Assembly: GCA_002392325.1 (NCBI GenBank)
Contig: DGGS01000065.1
Span: 1 to 26,925 of the forward strand
Length of the DNA stretch: 26,925 nt
Direction: 5' to 3'
DNA from: Bacteroidales bacterium UBA3868
GTDB taxonomy: Bacteria; Bacteroidota; Bacteroidia; Bacteroidales; WCHB1-69
This document shows, one piece after another, positions 22,179 to 26,925 of the stretch (its first letter is position 1; the number at the start of each line of letters is the position of its first letter). The notes below the pieces were generated by a model. That model saw only the letters and a program-made list of their open reading frames with translations, searched no databases and was not told the DNA's origin. The position numbers and the translations under genes are program-made.

Positions 22179-22186
22179 CAAATATA
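22179..22186 (-). promoter_or_regulatory. -7 promoter element of the DRTGG/hydrogenase-like operon
   Basis: TATATTTG followed by CC on the minus strand, 36 bases before the DRTGG start codon. It is divergent from the promoter at 22244-22251. Confidence 0.5.
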
Positions 22187-22217
22187 CAATTTTCATTTTA
22201 AAGCATAAAAAAATACT

Positions 22218-22251
22218 TTTGAATATTCAAATAAAAAAAAATGTATATTTG
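22218..22251 (+). promoter_or_regulatory. promoter of the TonB-C/OmpA gene
   Basis: TTTG (22218-22221) and TATATTTG (22244-22251) on the plus strand, separated by 22 bases, slightly longer than the ideal 19. The start codon follows 32 bases later in an AT-rich leader. Confidence 0.5.
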
Positions 22252-22283
22252 CACGCTGAAAAAAATTTAACAAAAAATATATT

Positions 22284-23384
22284 ATGAAAAGAAGTACTAT
22301 GTTATTCAGTTTGCTTGGTGCTCTAGTCCTATCACTCTGTTTTACAGTTGGTTATGCACAGTGCGATGGTGACAATGCCAGTTACCTTTACTATGGTGCC
22401 AAGTCCAACAGCCCCTGCAAAACAGGTTTCGCTTTGGTGATTGCCGACTCCAACGGACAGCATGTCGCGCCCACATCCGCTATGACACTGCCCCATTTCA
22501 AGGGCGGAAACAAGGCCATGTGCCGTTACATCAACAAGACTATGGTTTACCCCGTCAACCTGAAAAACCAAAGAATCTCTGGTACAACGGTCGTTCAAGC
22601 CAAGGTTAAAGCTGACAGCACATTGAGCGACATTGAAGTGGTGTCCAGCTCCGGCTATCAGGAGTTCGACGATGAGGCACTTCGCATCGTGAAATCCTTC
22701 CCGAACCTGGTGCCCTCCACCCAAAGCTGCGAAGCACAAGACCTTTTGGCACAGTTCACCATCAACTTCAACATTGAAGAAGAGGATGAACGCGACAGAA
22801 TAAAAGCGGAAGAGGCAGAAAGCCAAGCCATGGAAGAGGAAATCGAAAGTATCGGACCGATTACCCTTTACTTTGACAACGACTATCCGGATCCCCGTAC
22901 TGTGAAGGAAACAACCGACAAACAGTTCATGCAACTCTATGAGGATTACAAAGTGAAGAAGGACGAGTACATGAAGAAGTCCACTACAGCTGAGGCCAAG
23001 AGCGCTGTTGCCGATTTCTTTGATGATGAGGTTTACGGTGGCAAAGACAGACTGGAGAAAATAACCAAATTCCTGGTTAAAGCGATGAAGAAAGACAAAC
23101 ATGTCTCCTTCAACATTAGCGGTTTCGCCAGCCCGCTGGCCGCCAGCGATTACAACAAACACCTCTCTGCCCGTCGTATCGAAAGCGTGCTGAACTATAT
23201 GAAACAGGCAGAAGGCGGTTTCCTCGCTCCGTACATCAACGGCGAAAAGAGCGGCTTGTCAATCTACAAGAACCCCAATGGCGAGGTTAAGGACAACTCC
23301 GACAAGAACACTACACAAGGCGTGTATGGTCTGACGGCCGCCAAGGATCGTAAGATTGTCATTGACAATATCCAAGTACGCTAA
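22284..23384 (+). CDS. exported TonB-C-like / OmpA-like fusion protein
   Basis: The 366-residue product begins with a signal peptide (MKRSTMLFSLLGALVLSLCF..., cleavage near GYAQ). A TonB C-terminal-type domain spans about 68-145 (LPHFKGGNKAMCRYINKTMVYP, read with its following VVQAKVKADSTLSDIEVV). An acidic linker (EEEDERDRIKAEEAESQAM) leads to an OmpA-like domain (about 195-360: ITLYFDNDYPDP, ISGFASPLAASDYNKHLSAR). OmpA-like domains bind peptidoglycan; the TonB-C domain lacks the usual N-terminal membrane anchor and ExbBD-binding helix. It is therefore more likely an envelope structural or adaptor protein than an energy transducer. It is monocistronic, with its own promoter and a strong terminator 31 bases downstream. 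Confidence 0.85.
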   Translation: MKRSTMLFSLLGALVLSLCFTVGYAQCDGDNASYLYYGAKSNSPCKTGFALVIADSNGQHVAPTSAMTLPHFKGGNKAMCRYINKTMVYPVNLKNQRISGTTVVQAKVKADSTLSDIEVVSSSGYQEFDDEALRIVKSFPNLVPSTQSCEAQDLLAQFTINFNIEEEDERDRIKAEEAESQAMEEEIESIGPITLYFDNDYPDPRTVKETTDKQFMQLYEDYKVKKDEYMKKSTTAEAKSAVADFFDDEVYGGKDRLEKITKFLVKAMKKDKHVSFNISGFASPLAASDYNKHLSARRIESVLNYMKQAEGGFLAPYINGEKSGLSIYKNPNGEVKDNSDKNTTQGVYGLTAAKDRKIVIDNIQVR

Positions 23385-23414
23385 TAATCAATAGAATAAC
23401 GTATTTCATATTAT

Positions 23415-23448
23415 AAAACTAAGCCCCAAAAAGGGCTTAGTTTTTTTT
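23415..23448 (+). terminator. strong intrinsic terminator after the TonB-C/OmpA gene
   Basis: A perfect 12-bp stem (AAAACTAAGCCC / GGGCTTAGTTTT) with a 6-base loop CAAAAA, followed by more T. It is the clearest terminator in the window and immediately precedes the next promoter element. Confidence 0.9.
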
Positions 23449-23449
23449 G

Positions 23450-23457
23450 TATCTTTG
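23450..23457 (+). promoter_or_regulatory. -7 promoter element of the TPR-DedA-aroE operon
   Basis: TATCTTTG followed by CA, one base after the terminator T-tract and 20 bases before the TPR start. The -33 region would lie within the terminator hairpin, so the two signals are interleaved. Confidence 0.5.
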
Positions 23458-23477
23458 CAACCCTAAAAAAATAGAGC

Positions 23478-24908
23478 ATGGAACCCTTTGAAGAGAATGA
23501 TATTCAGGAGATAGAAGAACTTGCGCAGAAGTTCAAAGAGGCGGTGGATAACGGTCAACCTGCCTATTTTGACAATACCGACATCCAGGATGTCATCGGC
23601 TTCTTTCTGGATACCAGCGATATGTTCTATTGCGAGAAAGCCCTGACATACGCGTTGCAGAATTTCCCGAAAGATCCCTATATCCGACTGCTTCGTTCCA
23701 AATATTACTCGTTTCAGAGCAAGTTTGTGGAGGCGGAAAGAGAACTCGACTATGTGGAACAGAACTTTGAACCGATTCCCGAACTCTATATCGAGAAGGT
23801 GATTCTGGCCCATATATGCAATAAAGACATTAACGCCATTGAACTGCTGCAGAAATCGTTGTCCCTGGATAAGGATATTCCGGAAACCCATCTGCTGCTG
23901 ACACACGAGTATCTGATGCAAAATAATAAGGATCAGGCGGTTAAACATGCCATCCGGGCTATCCAATTGGACAGTTATGCCGCCGAGGACATCAAGAATC
24001 TCTTTGTCGATTTTGCCGATACGGGTGAGCCGCAACGCCGTCTGCTGGTGGATTTCTTCAAAGTGATGACCGAGGAGATGCCACTTTCGGGCAGCTTGTG
24101 GAGCGGTTTGGGCCTGGCATATGTCGGCATCGGTGATTTTGCCAACGCCATTGACGCCTTCCAGTTGCAGTTGTCTGTGGACGATAACGATGTTTTCGCA
24201 TATGTCAACATCGCCGAATCATATTATGGTATGGAGGATTACGAACATGCTATCGAATATTTTGAACTGGCAAACAGGTCAAGCGATGTGCTCCAGTTTA
24301 ATGTGCAGTTGGGGCGATGCTATTTCAAATTGAAGGATTACGATAAGGCGATGCGGTATTTTATGACTGCCCGGGACGAAGACCCGGTTTATGCCACTTA
24401 TGTAACCCCCGACATTGTGAAAGTCTTCAAGATTCAGGGTCGTTTCGACGAGGCAAGGGCATTTCTCCGTGACCATCTCCAGAAAGTGCCCCAGGATTTC
24501 ATCGCCATCGAGGAACTGATTGATGTCTTGAACCCGGACCATGACGATGAGGAGATTAAGGAACTTTGCTATACGGCTATCAATTTGATGGACAATAATT
24601 TATATCCATTCTTTGATTTTATTGTCCAATACTGCTGCTACAATAATTATCCGGATCTGGGCATCGAATTGTGCGAGAATTATCTGGATGACCCATCTTT
24701 GGCGCAAAGCATTCACTACTTCCTTGCCATGCTGCTCATCAGGAAAGGGCAGATCGAGCAGGGGTGTGAGCATCTGGAGTTGGCCTTGCTTACGGATAAC
24801 CAGCGCTTGAATGTCGATTTTCTTGATGTTAATCCGGATTTGAAGAATATTCCCGAAGTGGCCCATTTGATTGCCCGTTATGCGCCGGATTCCTTTTTAG
24901 AGAACTAA
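23478..24908 (+). CDS. cytoplasmic TPR-repeat protein
   Basis: The 476-residue protein has no signal peptide or membrane helix. Helix-turn-helix TPR units run through most of the length, clearest at about 205-300 (WSGLGLAYVGIGDFANAIDAF, then VNIAESYYGMEDYEHAIEYF, then VQLGRCYFKLKDYDKAMRYF). The N-terminus is acidic (MEPFEENDIQEIEELAQ). Similar TPR proteins are common in Bacteroidales, but I do not know a function. It is the first gene of an operon, 7 bases before the DedA gene. A cytosolic protein-interaction scaffold is the safest description. Confidence 0.85.
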   Translation: MEPFEENDIQEIEELAQKFKEAVDNGQPAYFDNTDIQDVIGFFLDTSDMFYCEKALTYALQNFPKDPYIRLLRSKYYSFQSKFVEAERELDYVEQNFEPIPELYIEKVILAHICNKDINAIELLQKSLSLDKDIPETHLLLTHEYLMQNNKDQAVKHAIRAIQLDSYAAEDIKNLFVDFADTGEPQRRLLVDFFKVMTEEMPLSGSLWSGLGLAYVGIGDFANAIDAFQLQLSVDDNDVFAYVNIAESYYGMEDYEHAIEYFELANRSSDVLQFNVQLGRCYFKLKDYDKAMRYFMTARDEDPVYATYVTPDIVKVFKIQGRFDEARAFLRDHLQKVPQDFIAIEELIDVLNPDHDDEEIKELCYTAINLMDNNLYPFFDFIVQYCCYNNYPDLGIELCENYLDDPSLAQSIHYFLAMLLIRKGQIEQGCEHLELALLTDNQRLNVDFLDVNPDLKNIPEVAHLIARYAPDSFLEN

Positions 24909-24915
24909 TTCCCTT

Positions 24916-25698
24916 ATGAAGAGAATATTATACATCCTCCTTTTTGTTTTTGCGTGTGCCGGTGCCTTCGCGCAGACGGTTGCGCCCCAATCCGTTGCAA
25001 AAGCGGACACCTCCATTACCGATAAGGTGATCTATTGGTACAACAGCCATTTGAATTACGGAACGGTCACCCTCCTGATGGCCATTGAGAGCTCGTTTAT
25101 CCCGTTCCCTTCCGAGGTGATTGTTCCTCCGGCGGCTTACCAGGCCTGCAACAGCGACAATCCGGCTTTGTACAAGACAGACTCCAAAGTGGTGAATGTG
25201 ATTTTCGTTATCCTGTTTGCCACGCTGGGCGCTATGGTCGGCGCCCTGGTGAACTATTTTCTGGCTATGATCCTGGGTCGTCCTATCGTTTATTGGTTCG
25301 CCGACAGCAAAGTGGGCCATCTCTTGATGCTGAACAGCGCGAAAGTCAAGAAAGCCGAGGATTATTTCATTGAACACGGCAAGAGTTCCACGCTGATTGG
25401 CCGTCTGATACCCGCCATCCGCCAGCTGATTTCTATTCCGGCGGGTCTGGCTAAGATGAATTTGGGCGTGTTTGCCTTGTTTACCGCCATCGGTGCCACG
25501 CTTTGGAATACTATTCTGGCGTTTTTGGGCTATTTTGCCCATGGCCAGCAGGACCTTATCGAGAAATACAACAGCGAACTGAAAATCCTGTTGTGGGGGT
25601 TGTGCATCGGTTTTGTACTATATCTTATATATAAGGGAGTGAAATCGTCCAAGAAAGAAAAAACGGTTGCTCCCGAAGATGAAAACGAACCCCGATGA
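24916..25698 (+). CDS. DedA-family (SNARE-associated/VTT) membrane protein
   Basis: The 260-residue protein starts with a hydrophobic, signal-like segment ending AFAQ, which is unusual for DedA proteins, then a linker. The DedA core follows: the re-entrant segment IESSFIPFPSEVIVPPAA (about 58-75) and GRLIPAIRQLISIPAGLAKM (about 162-181), with further membrane helices and a lysine-rich C-terminal tail. DedA proteins act in lipid carrier recycling (undecaprenyl phosphate or phosphatidylethanolamine flipping) and membrane homeostasis. It lies between the TPR and aroE genes and overlaps the aroE start by 4 bases (ATGA), so translation is coupled. Confidence 0.88.
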   Translation: MKRILYILLFVFACAGAFAQTVAPQSVAKADTSITDKVIYWYNSHLNYGTVTLLMAIESSFIPFPSEVIVPPAAYQACNSDNPALYKTDSKVVNVIFVILFATLGAMVGALVNYFLAMILGRPIVYWFADSKVGHLLMLNSAKVKKAEDYFIEHGKSSTLIGRLIPAIRQLISIPAGLAKMNLGVFALFTAIGATLWNTILAFLGYFAHGQQDLIEKYNSELKILLWGLCIGFVLYLIYKGVKSSKKEKTVAPEDENEPR

Positions 25699-26504
25699 AC
25701 ACCTATGGCTTGATCGGCAAATCGCTGAAACACAGTTTTTCACAGTTGTTTTTTGAAGCAAAATTCAAGAAAGAGGCGTTGACGGACTGCCAATACCGGT
25801 TGTTTGAATTGCCGGATATCGCGGATTTGGCGCAACTCCTGCTTTCTGAGCATGATTTGCGTGGGTTCAATGTGACCATTCCTTACAAAAAAAGCATTTT
25901 GCCCTATTTGGATGAACTTTCTCCGGAGGCGGCCGCTATTGGAGCGGTGAATGTGGTGAAAAGGGTAAAGGAGGTACAAGGGGTGAATGAGGTGCAAGAG
26001 GTGCATGGGGTGAAGTTGGTAAAGGAGGGAAAGAGGGTGAAAGGGGTTTGGTTGAAGGGGTATAATACGGATGCAGAGGGTTTTGCGCTTTCGTTGGAGG
26101 GTGTTGAACTGCCGGAAAGGGCGCTCGTGTTGGGCACGGGCGGTGCCGCTTCGGCGGTCAGTTTTGTGCTCCGCCAGCGCGGAATTCCCTTTTTGCAGGT
26201 GTCCAGAACCTCAGGGCGCGGCGACCTCACTTACGGGGAAGTGACGGAGGAGGTGCTGCGCGAGTATCGCTTCATCATCAATTGTACGCCGGTGGGCACG
26301 CTGGGTGAGCAACAGCGGCTGCTGCCCTTGCCCTATGAAGCACTCACACCGGCGCATTTTTTGTACGATCTTGTTTATAATCCGGAAGTTACACCTTTCC
26401 TTGAAAAAGGCAGACAATACGGTGCCCGCACGCAAAACGGATTGCGAATGCTGCATCTGCAGGCGGAGACGGCGTGGCGCATCTGGCGCAATCTAGAAAA
26501 ATAG
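25695..26504 (+). CDS. aroE: shikimate dehydrogenase with an in-frame repeat insertion
   Basis: The 269-residue enzyme reduces 3-dehydroshikimate to shikimate with NADPH in aromatic amino-acid synthesis. Active-site landmarks are present: Ser14 and Ser16 (SLKHSFS), Lys65 (NVTIPYKK), Asn86 (IGAVN), Asp126 (YNTDAEGF), the nucleotide loop VLGTGGAASAV and the C-terminal NGLRMLHLQAETAW. Between Asn86 and Asp126 lies a V-x-x tripeptide run (residues 88-117) encoded by a 9-bp repeat. It makes this segment about 22 residues longer than in ordinary AroE, probably extending a beta-hairpin away from the active site. No stop or frameshift is present and all catalytic residues remain, so the enzyme is probably functional. 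The 3' end overlaps the convergent DUF721 gene by 12 bases. Confidence 0.93.
   Translation: MNTYGLIGKSLKHSFSQLFFEAKFKKEALTDCQYRLFELPDIADLAQLLLSEHDLRGFNVTIPYKKSILPYLDELSPEAAAIGAVNVVKRVKEVQGVNEVQEVHGVKLVKEGKRVKGVWLKGYNTDAEGFALSLEGVELPERALVLGTGGAASAVSFVLRQRGIPFLQVSRTSGRGDLTYGEVTEEVLREYRFIINCTPVGTLGEQQRLLPLPYEALTPAHFLYDLVYNPEVTPFLEKGRQYGARTQNGLRMLHLQAETAWRIWRNLEK
25956..26045 (+). repeat. 9-bp tandem repeat array inside aroE
   Basis: Ten units of 9 bases in perfect phase, consensus GTRMANGRG: GTGAAAAGG, GTAAAGGAG, GTACAAGGG, GTGAATGAG, GTGCAAGAG, GTGCATGGG, GTGAAGTTG, GTAAAGGAG, GGAAAGAGG, GTGAAAGGG. A decayed eleventh unit (GTTTGGTTG) follows. The 9-bp period keeps the reading frame and encodes V-K/Q/N/H-x triplets. 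The composition is strongly purine-biased, unlike the flanking aroE sequence. Confidence 0.85.
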
Positions 26505-26783
26505 GATATCCTTGACCACCGGAATGGAGTAGTCCGCATTTATTTTCTCTATAATCATGGTTTTCCGTCCTATGAGTTCGAAACGCAGGGCGGCGTTTTT
26601 CACTTTCACTTTCAGCACACCGCGGTTGATGGCAACACACTCGGTCTGCCCCGCGCAGAGTTCGCCAATGAACTCCGGCCATTTCTGCAAGATGGTGCGT
26701 TCGGCATAGAGTTGCTGCTTGCCCGACTGGTTGATGAACTTCAAGGTGAGTTCGCGGATGGTGTGCTCGTTAATGTCTTTCAT
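26493..26783 (-). CDS. DUF721 / DciA-like protein
   Basis: The 96-residue protein matches the short DUF721 family: an N-terminal helix (TIRELTLKFINQSGKQQ), the core QKWPEFIGELCAGQTE, and a KH-like beta-alpha part (NRGVLKVKVKNAALRFEL, then RKTMIIEKIN). DciA proteins of this superfamily help load the replicative helicase DnaB in bacteria lacking DnaC; whether this short Bacteroidota form does so is unproven. It is transcribed from its own TATCTTTG promoter and converges on aroE with overlapping stop codons. Confidence 0.82.
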   Translation of the reverse strand: MKDINEHTIRELTLKFINQSGKQQLYAERTILQKWPEFIGELCAGQTECVAINRGVLKVKVKNAALRFELIGRKTMIIEKINADYSIPVVKDILFF

Positions 26784-26802
26784 TGGGTTTTGTTTTTCGC
26801 TG

Positions 26803-26810
26803 CAAAGATA
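26803..26810 (-). promoter_or_regulatory. -7 promoter element of the DUF721 gene
   Basis: TATCTTTG followed by CA on the minus strand, 20 bases before the start codon and immediately downstream of the terminator at 26815-26842. Confidence 0.55.
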
Positions 26811-26814
26811 TAAA

Positions 26815-26842
26815 AAAAGGCCACTCGTCAGAGTGGCCTTTT
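26815..26842 (-). terminator. intrinsic terminator of the glutamate dehydrogenase gene
   Basis: A perfect 12-bp stem (AAAAGGCCACTC / GAGTGGCCTTTT) with loop GTCA (plus strand). Read on the minus strand it ends in a run of T and lies 18 bases after the stop codon of the partial gene at the right edge. Confidence 0.85.
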
Positions 26843-26860
26843 CCGGGAAAATCTAAAAGA

Positions 26861-26925
26861 TTAGATGATACCTTGAGCTAACATAGCTTTTGCAACGCGC
26901 ATGAAACCGGCGATGTTGGCACCCT
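26861..26925 (-). CDS. gdhA: glutamate dehydrogenase, C-terminal end only (gene runs off the window)
   Basis: Only the last 20 or so codons are inside the window. They encode GANIAGFMRVAKAMLAQG and then Ile-Ile-stop, which matches the conserved C-terminus of hexameric NADP-type glutamate dehydrogenases (GANIAGFxKVAxAM). The enzyme interconverts 2-oxoglutarate plus ammonia and glutamate. A strong terminator follows. Recognition rests on a short but distinctive segment. Confidence 0.8.
   Translation of the reverse strand, partial: GANIAGFMRVAKAMLAQGII

Noticed and set aside
25956..26045. aroE as a pseudogene because of the odd insertion
   Set aside because: The frame is intact through the normal C-terminus and all catalytic and cofactor-binding residues are present.

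Overview
The window reads as a chromosomal segment of an anaerobic Bacteroidales-type bacterium (phylum Bacteroidota). Three things support this. Promoters have the Bacteroidetes form (TAnnTTTG, sometimes with TTTG about 19 bases upstream) and start codons usually lack a Shine-Dalgarno sequence. Several protein families are typical of the group: DPP11-type S46 peptidase, DPP4, a TonB-C/OmpA fusion, and a DRTGG / RsbW-like / [FeFe]-hydrogenase-like triad. The genes also fit a peptide-fermenting anaerobe, including the tail of a glutamate dehydrogenase at the right edge. The genus cannot be fixed from this sequence. No rRNA, tRNA, CRISPR array, transposase or phage gene was seen.

Layout. 1-2127: 3' part of a large MscS-type channel. 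2164-2382: orphan 72-residue gene on the minus strand with an excellent promoter. 2734-5160: rpsT, a terminator-like hairpin, then a tight thioesterase / SpoU methyltransferase / EamA exporter operon. 5150-6514: convergent membrane acyltransferase. 6600-10231 (minus): DPP11-type peptidase followed 2 nt later by a Sel1-repeat lipoprotein-like or periplasmic protein. 10469-16595 (plus): four-gene operon encoding a membrane RCK channel-like protein with a C-terminal RyR domain, a free RyR domain protein, a membrane-anchored TIR protein and an exported 42-residue TPR protein. 16791-18971 (minus): DPP4. 19069-22143 (minus): DRTGG protein, RsbW-like ATPase, [FeFe]-hydrogenase-like protein and metal-exporter-like permease. 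22284-23384: TonB-C/OmpA protein, then a strong terminator. 23478-26504: TPR protein, DedA protein and aroE. 26493-26783 (minus): DUF721/DciA-like protein. 26861-26925 (minus): end of a glutamate dehydrogenase.

The most interesting locus is 10469-16595. A TIR domain that keeps its candidate catalytic glutamate sits in one operon with a free ryanodine-receptor (RyR) domain and an ion-channel-like protein that ends in a second RyR domain. The TIR protein and the TPR protein both carry extracytoplasmic domains. A working model (inference only) is a stress or anti-phage system in which an envelope signal activates the TIR NADase, and an NAD-derived product or protein contact acts through the RyR domains on the channel.

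A second, independent theme is degenerate short-period tandem repeats. A 9-bp family (about GTRMANGRG) occurs both after the permease stop codon and, in frame, inside aroE, where it adds about 22 residues of V-x-x tripeptides. A 7-bp family (about AARTCTC) overlaps the DPP4 stop codon. These look like spreading or slippage-generated microrepeats that tolerate gene ends and one protein loop.
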